From contig VSDK01012287.1 in NCBI GenBank assembly GCA_009767595.1, forward strand, positions 1,126,270 to 1,190,269: a stretch of 64,000 nt of DNA. The letters are read 5' to 3'. The number at the start of each line of letters is the position of its first letter. The first letter of the stretch is position 1. Source of the stretch: Symbiodinium kawagutii (lineage: Eukaryota; Sar; Dinophyceae; Suessiales; Symbiodiniaceae). A program made the position numbers and the translations under genes. This document shows, piece after piece, positions 45,492-55,327 of the stretch. The notes beneath the pieces were generated by a model, which made no database searches, was not told the origin of the DNA, and worked only from the letters and a program-made list of their open reading frames with translations.

Positions 45492-47592
45492 TTAGTCGAC
45501 CTCCTCGACCGTTGGGCCAGCGCCGCCGCCCGGAGCACCACCCATGCCACCACCAGGCATGCCTCCTTCTGGCATACCACCGCCACCTGCAGCCTGGTAG
45601 ACCTTCATCATGATGGGGTTCACAACGCCCTCGAGCTCCTTCTGCTTGGCCTCAAACTCATCCTTCTCGGCAAGCTGATTCTTGTCCAACCAGTCCAGCG
45701 TCTCCTGCACAGCAGACTCGATCTTCTCCTTGTCGCCAGACTCAAACTTGTCCTTCAGCTTTTCCTCATTGAGGGTGTTGCGCATAGTGAAGCAGTAGTT
45801 CTCCAAGCCGTTCTTGGCCTCGATCTTCTGCTTGTTCTGCTCATCCTCAGCACGGAACTTCTCAGCCTCCTGCACCATGCGGTCGATTTCTGACTGCGAA
45901 AGACGCCCCTTTTCGTTGGTGATGGTGATCTGGTTTGATTTTCCAGTGGACTTGTCAGAGGCACTGACGTTCAAAATGCCGTTGGCATCAATGTCATAGG
46001 TGACCTCGATCTGCGGCACACCGCGAGGGGCTGGGGGAATGCCGTCCAAGTGAAACTTGCCCAACAGGTTGTTGTCCTTGGTCATGGCACGCTCTCCCTC
46101 GAAGACCTGGATCAAGACACCAGGCTGATTGTCAGCATAGGTGGTGAACGTTTGCGCCTTCTTGGTTGGAATAGTCGTGTTCCTGCAGCATTTTTTTTGA
46201 GAGGTTTCAGGCTGTTCACAAGCACTTGCGCCGACTGCAGATGATAAAATCAAAGGGCCAAGCCCCTAGAACACCTAAACATATCAAATCGATGTGTGAA
46301 AACAAGATAAAACAGCTATCTCTGCAGCAAGTCGTGCTCCTTTCAATCAACTTCGTCATCACGCCACCTGCGGTCTCCAGGCCCATAGACAACGGAGTCA
46401 CATCCAATAGGAGCAGATCCTGGACGGCGGAGGAGCCCTCTCCAGTCAGGATTGCGGCCTGCACAGCCGCGCCGTAAGCCACAGCCTCATCTGGGTTGAT
46501 GGACTTGTTGGGCTCCTTGCCATTGAAGAACTCCTGGATCATAGACTGCACCTTTGGAATGCGCGTAGAACCACCAACCATGACCACATCATGGCCGCTC
46601 TTCTTGTCAATGCCAGAGTCCTTCAAGCACTTCTCCACAGGGCCCATGGAGTTGCGGAAGTAGTCCATGCACAGCTCCTCAAAGCGTGCGCGGGACAAGC
46701 TGCAGGAATAATCAATGCCATCGAACAAGGAATCGATCTCGATGGTTGCCTGCGTGGAAGAGGACAGAGTGCGCTTTGCACGCTCGCACTGAGTTTGCAA
46801 ACGTCGGATGGCGCGCTGGTTGCCACTCATGTCCTTCCCGCGGTTCTTGCGCTTGAAGTCCTGGATGCAGAAATCCACCACTCTGTTGTCGAAGTCTTCT
46901 CCACCCAGGTGAGTGTCACCGGCAGTAGCCTTCACTTCGAAGATGCCATCCTCGATGGTCAACAAAGACACGTCGAAAGTGCCTCCACCCATATCGTAGA
47001 TGAGCACGTTTCGCTCGCCAGTGCCTTTCTTGTCAAGGCCATAAGCGATGGCTGCAGCAGTGGGTTCATTGATAATGCGTAACACATTCATTCCTGAGAT
47101 TGTGCCTGCATCTTTGGTGGCCTGACGCTGAGAATCATTGAAATATGCTGGCACAGTAACCACTGCATCGTTGACTTTCGTGCCCAAATATGCTTCGGCG
47201 GTCTCCTTCATCTTCAACAGAATCATGGAAGAAATCTCTTCCGGGTGGAATTTCTTCTCCTCCCCCTGCGCATTGACGATGATCATGGGTTTGTCACCTG
47301 CTCCAGCAATGACCTTGAAAGGCCACAGTTTGATGTCGGATTGCACGATGGGGTCCGCGAACTTGCGGCCAATCAGGCGCTTAGCATCAAAAACTGTGTT
47401 CTCGGGATTGCGCGCCACTTGGTTCTTGGCAGCATCACCGATGAGTCGCTCAGTGTCTGTAAAAGCCACATAACTAGGTGTGGTTCTGTTGCCCTGGTCA
47501 TTGGCAATAATTTCCACGCCGTCATTTTTCCACACGCCAACGCAACTGTATGTGGTTCCAAGATCGATGCCGATTGCGGTCTTCTTGGCCAT
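45492..47592 (-). CDS. HSP70: Cytosolic heat-shock protein 70 (two exons, 647 aa)
   Basis: An ATP-driven chaperone of the cytosol/nucleus. Exon 1 is 47592-46340 and exon 2 is 46182-45492, joined in codon 418. The ATG at 47592 starts [20 protein letters not shown] (ATPase signature 1). Signature 2 is [12 protein letters not shown] (Met replaces the usual Leu) and signature 3 is [13 protein letters not shown]. The nucleotide-binding domain (to about 385) is followed by the [16 protein letters not shown] linker/substrate-binding start, with [13 protein letters not shown] in exon 2. A lid, Gly-Gly-Met-Pro repeats and terminal EEVD (the TPR cochaperone anchor) mark it as cytosolic. Length is normal and there are no internal stops. 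A relict SL and an A10 tract suggest retroposed origin. Confidence 0.95.
46173..46349 (-). other. GA-AG intron of HSP70 with flanking direct repeat
   Basis: The intron is 46339-46183 (157 bp). It begins GAGCACGACT and ends TGCTGCAG; exon 2 begins GAACACGACT. Joining ..GAAAG to GAAC.. restores the conserved KLIERNTT reading. GA 5' splice sites and a G after the 3' AG are known dinoflagellate features. GAGCACGACT at the intron's 5' end and GAACACGACT at the start of exon 2 form a 9/10 direct repeat, like a target duplication, and TGCTGCAG occurs at both ends of the sequence between them. An A8 run precedes the 3' end. Confidence 0.85.
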
Positions 47593-47646
47593 GTTGAATT
47601 GAGCTTCACTTGGAAAACCGGATGAGATTGCTAAGTCACTGATCAG

Positions 47647-47659
47647 CTTGAGCCAAATG
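47647..47659 (-). other. Relict spliced leader upstream of HSP70
   Basis: CATTTGGCTCAAG on the sense strand matches the 3' part of the dinoflagellate SL (CATTTTGGCTCAAG) with one T missing. It ends 54 nt before the HSP70 ATG, a normal 5' UTR length. A new SL acceptor could be the AG in TTTTCCAAG, between the relict and the ATG, or a site further upstream. Confidence 0.7.
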
Positions 47660-47878
47660 TTCCAGCCCTTCTTTGGCACCACCCACTCCACGGCCTTATT
47701 CCACCAACCATCCACCAATTGTGTTCCAGAATTGTGGAACCGTGGGGACACGAGAGGGATATAAGAAAGCTAGGGGATTAAACAAATGCTATGTTTCCAG
47801 CCATGAGGGGAGTGCAATCATGATGCGAATGATGACGACGGATGAAAGCGAAAAAATGATGATAATCCAATATAATCC

Positions 47879-48199
47879 TTGCTGGCGGGTGATGGAGAAG
47901 ATTGGTCTGATACCATCTCCCGGATGAGCCGGAAAATGGTTTTCCAGATCTTCAAGAAGCAGTTTCGTGTCGCAACAAAAATATTCAATCGGCAGAATTT
48001 TTGGGTTGCAGCAACAAGCAACTGGACTCCAACCACTGAGTGGCAGCAAAAATTTTCCAATGAACCCAAACGCAGGCCAGGTCGTCCATCAAAACGATGG
48101 TATGACAATTTGGAAAAATTTGCGATGAACTATTTTCGGATGTCGTGGGTCACAGCTGCACGGGCCCGGCCAGAATCGCCGCTTTTGGAACAAGTGTAG
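47879..48199 (+). pseudogene. LINE-type retrotransposon C-terminal remnant
   Basis: The last 50-60 codons read EWQQKFSNEPKRRPGRPSKRW, then YDNLEKF and WVTAARARPE..LLEQV. This resembles the RxGRPxxRWxD..W..A.DRxxW tail of non-LTR retrotransposon ORF2 proteins, a pattern common in dinoflagellates. Nothing upstream on this strand is recognised as RT, so it is a fragment. It starts about 290 bp beyond the HSP70 start codon, divergent from the gene. Confidence 0.5.
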
Positions 48200-48263
48200 G
48201 GGCAGTTTTGCAGCAGCATGTGACCCGTGAACCATCCCCAATCCTTGTACGATCGGACAGGCC

Positions 48264-48434
48264 AAAGAAAGAAAGAAAGAAAGAAAAGAAAAGAAAAGAA
48301 AAGAAAGAGAGAAAAAGAAAGAGAAAAAGAAAGAGATAAAGAAAAGAAAAGAAAGAAAAGAAAGAAAAGGAAAGAAAAGAAAGAAAAAAAAAAAAAGAAA
48401 AAAAAAAGAAAGAAAGAAAAAAAAAAAGAAAGAC
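48264..48434 (+). repeat. GAAA-type polypurine tract (~170 bp)
   Basis: Nearly uninterrupted purines (one T near 48337) in AAAG/GAAA/AAAAG units. It has the same kind of strand asymmetry as the pyrimidine tracts at 30.1, 31.3 and 34.3 kb but on the other strand. Lys/Glu/Arg open frames here are artefacts. Confidence 0.95.
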
Positions 48435-48578
48435 GGGTGATGGTGGATGATGATGGATAATGATGGATGGGTAATGCATAAAACAAATCCATTTATGGGT
48501 TTGTTAGTTTGTTGATGTTACTTGATGGGTTTACTGACTGGCCCATTGATGTGCACCAAAGTACGGATCCTGGCACCG

Positions 48579-48616
48579 GATGATGTCCGATGATGATGTC
48601 TGATGATGATGTCTGG

Positions 48617-48654
<38 letters not shown>

Positions 48655-48672
48655 TCTGATGATGATGTCTGG

Positions 48673-48710
<38 letters not shown>

Positions 48711-48715
48711 TCTGG

Positions 48716-48759
<44 letters not shown>
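48579..48759 (+). repeat. (ATG)n array with higher-order TGTCTGGTG interruptions
   Basis: Runs of GATGATG are punctuated by TGTCTG or TGTCTGGTG at 48597, 48609, 48653, 48667 and 48709, giving a higher-order pattern. Poly-Ser/His/Ile frames follow from this. Confidence 0.95.
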
Positions 48760-48760
48760 C

Positions 48761-49621
48761 GTAGAGAAAATACAAGAAAGGAACAACAAAATCATTGTTT
48801 TACATGCTACTTTCCCGTGCCGGTGAAGGAACCAGGAGTGCCCTGATGACTGACAACCATTTTTTTTGCGCAAGGAAATTGAAGAAGGACCAAGTTTGTG
48901 CACGAGAAAGACCCGAGAATCTACATATTCAAAGCCTAGCGCGTTTGTTTTTCAATATGCTAGCTTGCAACATGCACGCTCAGAGGACGTCTCAGACAAA
49001 ATGCGCCTTTTCAATTTGCCAGCTTGCAATTTTCACTCACTCAACCAACTGGGTCCCTGTGAGCAAGTGCACTGAGAACTCGCTCAATAAACCAACCCAC
49101 GTTAAGCAAGTGATCATGAACCAACGCAGTCCCAACGAGGAGGTTCTCCGCAAATAAGTTTCCAACAACCATCCGCGTCACAAATCTAAAAACCCTGGGG
49201 AATCCTGCACAATCACGAGGTCCCATGGTTCATTTCTGATTTTGGTTTTGCCCATCGCAATGTCGGCCCTGCTGCACTAACAAGCGGCATGTTTTTCGTG
49301 GGTCAGCCAACTCGTCCCCCAGTTGCCTTTCTGAACATGGAAATGCGCGATTTTTTTTGAGTGTCTGGACACTACCGCGGTTCGCAATTTCCGGCTTTCA
49401 TATGATTTCAATAAAAATTTAGCGCAGCGTTGAACATGTGCATTGCAAAGTTCACTGAAACCAGACGTGGGCAAATGCGATCTTGGAACTTTTTGCGTTT
49501 GCACCATGTTCGTCACAAAACAAAGCAAATAATTAAGGAAATTTCTCGTCCGGAACATGCCAAGCCTTCCCGCAGTATGTCGTTGAAATTGTCAACGCGC
49601 AAGCAAAAATACACATGAGTG
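48761..49621. other. No gene recognised; possible decayed LINE
   Basis: The minus strand next to the RT remnant (49621 down to about 49277) has a frame with mixed charged residues but no motif. It may be the eroded continuation of the LINE. No RNA gene was seen. Confidence 0.35.
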
Positions 49622-49996
49622 TCAAGTGCGCATCTTTGTTAACACCCTTGCTGAAGGGAAGACCGGCGTCGTCAATGATGTGGGTGGTTGCGCTTGGGTT
49701 GTGAAGATTTGTGTTTTCCATGGGTTCAATTTGAAAACCAAGGTGTTCAATGATGACATTAATGTGTTCAACACCTCGGTGATCATTCCAGGTGAAGTGG
49801 CAAAAATCAATATGCCATCGGCGAAACGCAAATCAAGCAACGGATGTCCACCGTCCTGCAAATCAATCCCGGTTTGTGACGTTTGTAGCCTCCATTCAGA
49901 CATGGCCAGTTGCAAAACCGTACGAGATGGACGTAGGCTGAGCACACAACCTTGTCGGACCCCACCCCGGGGTGTCAAAAAACCCGGCTACGGGAA
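49622..49996 (-). pseudogene. Non-LTR reverse transcriptase remnant
   Basis: The minus frame contains GVRQGCVLS and, 48 residues on, LRFADGILIFA, then LNTLVFKLNPWKTQIF. These match the consecutive RT blocks GxRQGCxLS, FADD and GLxLNxxKT of LINE retrotransposons. The catalytic FADD is FADG, so a key Asp is lost. There is no start codon of its own and flanking RT blocks are missing. It is a dead fragment in opposite orientation to the one at 48 kb. Confidence 0.8.
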
Positions 49997-49999
49997 ACC

Positions 50000-50596
50000 C
50001 CATTTGAGACTTGACCCTTTTGATCATGGTACAAAGGCTGCAAAATCATCCTCTGCTCCTGGACCCTAGTCCCCTGGGTTCCTTGGGCTAATGCTGGGGG
50101 CCAACCCGTCACCCAGGAAATTCCCTCATCCCTCAATACAAAGCCAGGGCGCCAACCCTCCAGAACGCGTGCTGTTCTTGAACCATGGCTACTCGAACGC
50201 GAAGCAAAATCTCTGGTAGCTAGCTGTGAGTTGCTGATATATGCACTTGGGGGGTTGGTTTCTTGGGCTAGTGCATCACGTTGGCTACCTGACTTAGTGC
50301 TCGAACATGCCATCCCACACTGCACTCGGACCTCCTTTTTTGCTGCGCGTGCCACTGGATGATTTAGAGTTTGGGATTTTATGGTATGGATTGTATTGTG
50401 TAAAGTTGAGAGCTACGGTTTGTTTGGGTTGGGTACTTTGTTTGCATGATTTTTTTTGTGTGCGTGTGTGTGTTTCTGACTAGTATTATGTTGGGCTGAG
50501 CCCATGGAAAAAACAAATGATCAACAACCTTGTTAATGATGCTGGAACATGTTGCACATAAAGATTCCACGGTAACGATGGGCATTCTGTACATCT
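50000..50596. other. No gene recognised
   Basis: A minus frame (49975-50355) lies where the N-terminal part of the LINE RT should be, but no motif was found. The rest is TTTGTGTG/GTTGGG-rich. Confidence 0.35.
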
Positions 50597-51140
50597 TTTT
50601 GTTCGTAAAGATGTTAGTTTCCGAAGTGACCCACAATGGGTTATTTGTTGGGTTGGCTACTTGCGATTTTATTTTGTAGGAAGGGTTGGGTTTGGGGTGT
50701 CCTTGGCTGCTATGCCACCATTGCTATCATCGGTGTTTTGATTTCAGGTGTTTTCACCATTGATGGTTTATTGCCCTTTCAACTTTCAAGGCTGACGGAA
50801 TGAATGAACATGGCAGCTTCTGAATTTCACAATGGCCAAAACATTCGATATGTACGGTAAAATTGTCGGTTTCCAAGGTGATCCCACAATTGGTCCTTCT
50901 CTTGGGTTGGCTAGTGAATTTTTGTTTTGTAAGAAGGGTTAGGTTGGGGGTGTCCTTGGTTGCTAAGCCACCATTGCTACCATGGGCATTTTGATTTCAG
51001 ATGTCTTCGCCATTGATTGGGTATTTTGCTTTCAACATTCCAGGGCTGATGGTATGAATGGACATGGCAGCTTCAGGATTTCACATTCATCAAGATGTTT
51101 GATATGCGCGATAAAAATGTTGGTTTCCAAGGTGATCCCT
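50597..51140 (+). repeat. ~252-bp tandem duplication
   Basis: GTTAGTTTCCGAAGTGAC (50613), GTCGGTTTCCAAGGTGAT (50865) and GTTGGTTTCCAAGGTGAT (51119) recur at 252 and 254 bases. Between them GGTTGGCTA, GGGTGTCCTTGG, GCCACCATTGCTA and CATGGCAGCTTC also match. About two and a bit copies are present, clearly diverged, so the duplication is old. Confidence 0.8.
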
Positions 51141-54100
51141 GTGGAATGCCAGCCTGGACTTGCCGAAAGCGTTTGATCGCGTGGAATGGCCTGCGTGCTG
51201 GGGAGCTTACGTCGCCAAAATTTGTCACCCCATACCATTTGGATTTTGATAGCCTGTGCGTCAATGAGCTGAAATGGTAGGTGTTGGAGCTCCTCAAGGA
51301 ATTGAATTCGCACTACTTTTTCGGTGACTCAGACTGCCTTTGGCTTCACTAAAGTGGGGCTTGCTTGGCACCCCTTGGTATAATATCTATCCATTTTATT
51401 CGATTCGACTTTTTCGAGTGTGCACTCCTTTGTTGGGAATATCAATCCGATGGGGTTGGGGCCCTGTTGTTGTGGGATTGGCTTGGTTCATTTTGACTCC
51501 ATGTCATTTTGTTTTTGGCATGGCTAGTGATGACCTTGGTGTCCCAGGATCTTAATCAATATACTCGTTCCAAGCAAGCTGGCTGGAATGCCTAGGGCCA
51601 AATGTTAATAAATTATAGAACAATATAAGAACCAAAACCAAAAATAGACACGAAAAAAACCAAACAAAATGCCATGTGGCCAAAGTAGCAATGATGGGAA
51701 GTACCATTTTGTTGGTGATATGGATCAATGTCTGGCTCCCATGTGTTACTATATGTATTGTGACTTTTTCGTTGGGACGAAGGAGGCTCACAAGTCCTGC
51801 AGGGTGATTAACGTCTGAAGGAGCCAACCCAAGAAAATGATCCATTGTGGGGCATGTTCACATGCAACGCTTTGTCCAACACCATGTTTGTGATGAAAAA
51901 GCGTTTTTCAAAGCGCTTTTTTGTTTTGAAACCATGTTGTTCTTCTGGCTGGTTTGCCTCCGGCAAATTTTCAATCTGCCGGCGCCTTTGCTGTCATCGA
52001 TGTTGACAACATTGTGGACAAAGTTGTGTGCCAAGTATCTGGCAATTGGCCGGTCCTCGAAGTAATATTGCGCAGTTCCAATAACGCGCGAACAAACTCG
52101 CCAGGAATGTATTTGAGCAAATCCGCCGCCAAACCTTAATCATTAAAACCTTTGCTGGATTTCATGCGCGATCGCCACCTGCAGGTCAGCATGTGTCCAA
52201 GGGAGGTTCTGTCAACAAAAGAAGGGCCACAGGCACCAATGTATGCCCAGCAAAAAGTTGTGCCAACATATCAAAAAAAGTATGTAATGGCGGTGTTCGC
52301 CGGGAACGTTTAGCAGGATGACGTCGGAGTGCACCCAATAACTTCCAATGCCCTGGTTTCTCGAGGTGTCTCTCCAGTTGCGCCGTTTTCCACAGTCGAA
52401 TTTCGGTTCGATGCTGCTTACGGATTTGCCACAACAACATTTTTTTCCGAAGATGTTGCTCATACGCCTTCTCGCACGCAATGTGTGCAGAGCATTGGAC
52501 GATACAAATAGTAATATTTTCTAGTACCGGCCGTCCCACAATGGAGACCTGCATCTTACAAGGCTTGTTCCAAACATTGAAATGTGAATGTGGCGTCGCC
52601 GGTGTAAGAGTGCATCTTTGAGTGTCGTATGAAACAACGTCGGGCGACCATTTCCGTCACAAAAAGGTCTCCAGTTCTTCATGCGTCGTTTTTTGTGGGT
52701 GTGCCCTTCCAACCAGCTGGTAATATGTACAACGCAATGCACGCAGACATGGCCATGGAACGTGTAGCCGCGGATGTCGTAAGCAAGAAATCAATCTGAA
52801 CCAAGCCACCGTCCATTGACCGTCGACAAACCCAAGCATCACCAGCCAATTCTACAGAGCGATGCCGGTTTAACGTGCATATGTGGCATTTTGTCAACAA
52901 CATTTTTCATTGTAAATTTGTGCGAAGCAATGTCGCAATGAGGGTTTGCCTTGCCCCATGTCCTCTAGTGGACCGCATTGTTTGACTCGAGAGGGCGGAA
53001 AAAATGACAATTTAACAGCTGAAGGCCATTCATTCGTCAAAACACACTGCACCAACATGTGCCCACGTTCGTTCCGCAGACCAGTCCAGCACACACCAAC
53101 ATACTCAACATCATCGGACCAATGCGCCGTTCAGATACAAACAACATCATTTGTTGTAAATCGCACGCGTGATACTCCTGGGAACGTCACGAACTGGTGG
53201 GAACAAACCAAATCAAAGGACACCTTGAAACCCGGCTGCACTACACATCCGGCGCGTTAGGGCCGAACAAATTACCAAGAACAGGCCGAAAATCATGAGC
53301 TTGCGGGTGATTTTTTGGATTACACTCGTGTATCCGAAAGGAGCCCACGCAAGGCAATGCAAAATCAAATCACGTTTGGTGTGCACTTCGTATGGTTCAA
53401 GAAGTCGAAGTTTTGGCACTTGCTTGTTCCAGTTTCCATGGGCGCTGCGTTGTGACCACGACGCCGTTGCAAAGAGCACCCACCGGTCCATTTCAAAGCA
53501 CAAACAATCAAAACCATCATCCACACATGTGCGTCACCAATGACAACAGTGTGCTACAAAAGATTGCCCGTCGGCGTTCCAAACATGTCAATGTTTGTCT
53601 TTGTGGAATTTAAATTTCGATGTGTACATGAAGAGACGCGGTCACCCCACCTCTGGCATTGACGACCCGGATCACGCCTTAGTTTGGTGCAACATTCGTC
53701 GCACAGAGGCCCACACTGATGCCCACGTTGGCGCTTGCCAATCCTCACCACGAACATGGACCCAACCGAATATGAATCTCATCATGCGCCTACGACCTAA
53801 ACCTCGGAAAGGCCAAGGGTGGTGGGGTTTTGCGTCCATGTGTCCCTCAAGTTGGGTGTCGCCGTCCACTTCTTGATAACTTGCCGGAACGGAAGCGGTA
53901 ATGCATCAAAACGGCACTACAGCAAGGGTAGCGCCCCGTGTTGCGATCATGGTTCCGACGACATGTTAAGGGGCGCAACACACAATGCAGATTACGACAT
54001 TGACTTGCACGACCAAATATTCGATAAAAACGCCCGAGCTGTTTTGAAACAACAGTTTGTCCAACCGCTCTGTTCGGATCCGGTCCGTGCACATTTAAGC

Positions 54101-54634
54101 CCTGGGATCCGCACCAGATGGGATTGGAATTTCCGAAAGTGTTTCGAACCACTGCATGTCCGCAGCTGGTATCGATTAGTGGCGAAGGTGCCATGTCATC
54201 CCTCCAATGAAAACGACCACAGCCAAAAAAAAAACGTGTCATTGCGTCGAGCTGTTTTGAAAATCATATGTCATCCCACGGGCCGCCTGGGCAAATGGCA
54301 AGCATGAGTTCGCGCTCCGTACTTCCAGCCCACATTGTTAAATGTTTTCCACATTTTGTCGCGGCTATATGTGCAGCTCCGTTGTTGTGTAGGCAATCAT
54401 CGCATCTTGCTTTCATGGGCCCACCTGCCCCCAAATGGGCGACTGAAATTTTCCAGGTTCAAAACCGAACATCAACATGAGAGTCAAGGGCTAGCCAAGG
54501 GAGTTCTGGAGTTCGTGGTGGCAAAATTCACCGTTGCAGCGCTGCCGTGGTGACCCATGTGCATGTCCATGTAAACAGACCTCATCAGCTGGTTCGGCGT
54601 ATTGAACCTACCGGTGGTATGTTTTGATCATGAA
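51141..54634. other. No gene recognised
   Basis: Many short frames on both strands; the longest (53819-54307 plus, 53847-54242 minus, 52186-52554 minus) share no motif with known families. The region may be very old transposon sequence. Confidence 0.4.
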
Positions 54635-55327
54635 TCATGATTGGTCTGCATCTTTGTTCGGAGTTGAATGCGGCGGCTTTGCTGTGCATGCAGCCTTGCT
54701 GCGCATGGATGCAGCACAAGGCAACAGTTGGGTGATGCGTGGTGCAAATCGTGTTTTTTGTTGCTGCCTCGATTGTTTTGCTGCCACGTGGTTCATAGGT
54801 TGTTCAAATGCTGGACTGGGAAACGCACGTGGGCCCACGATGTGAAGTTGCTGTTGATACGGGTGTGCGGACAGCGCACGAGGAAAGATTCGCTCTTTCT
54901 GCTTGTGTCGGCGCGTAAGGCCATTTGTGCATCTTACGTAACATTTCGTTTTTGTTCGGTTCATCTGTGCACTGATCGTTTGCCCAAACGAGCATACAGG
55001 TTTCCCTAACTCACCCGCCCATCCACCTACCCAGTCCCTACTCACCCAAACGCAGAAAAATTCACCAAAATTGTCCACCAAATTCCACGAGTATGGCTCC
55101 AATGCAGGGAGCCAGGCATGCACCATCCATTTTACAGACAGAATGCAAATTATACACTGTGCACAAGAGCCGGCGACAAAAGTTCCCAGGCTGAACCGCA
55201 CCACCCATTTTCGCATTAACTTCACAGCTACTCTTTGCATCCTGGGAATGGAAAACATAACACCAAACAATTCATGTTGGGCAAAGAAAAACGCCTTCTT
55301 GATTTGTTTAATACTATCTTGCAACAT
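54635..55327 (-). CDS. Unrecognised 230-codon open frame
   Basis: A single open frame with hydrophobic stretches (FSLGTFVAGSCAQCIICIL; VSRDWVGGWAGELGKPVCSF) and a basic, Gln-rich C-terminal third. No domain was recognised and an opposite-strand frame covers part of it. It could be chance; splicing was not evaluated. Confidence 0.15.
   Translation of the reverse strand: MLQDSIKQIKKAFFFAQHELFGVMFSIPRMQRVAVKLMRKWVVRFSLGTFVAGSCAQCIICILSVKWMVHAWLPALEPYSWNLVDNFGEFFCVWVSRDWVGGWAGELGKPVCSFGQTISAQMNRTKTKCYVRCTNGLTRRHKQKERIFPRALSAHPYQQQLHIVGPRAFPSPAFEQPMNHVAAKQSRQQQKTRFAPRITQLLPCAASMRSKAACTAKPPHSTPNKDADQS

Noticed and set aside
45447..45893. Plus-strand Leu-rich frame of 148 codons
   Set aside because: Antisense to the Glu/Lys-rich C-terminus of HSP70, which produces Leu/Phe-rich shadows.
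46183..46339. HSP70 intron as a poly-A retroposon (A8 near its 3' end)
   Set aside because: A retroposon model needs the 8-bp TGCTGCAG as target duplication and then leaves a doubled GARCACGACT in the ancestral exon, which breaks HSP70; the 10-bp duplication model does not.
46591..47082. Plus-strand frame of 163 codons
   Set aside because: Antisense shadow of the HSP70 ATPase domain.
48130..48903. Phe/Leu/Ser-, Lys/Glu- and His/Ile/Ser-rich proteins
   Set aside because: Produced by the polypurine and ATG arrays.
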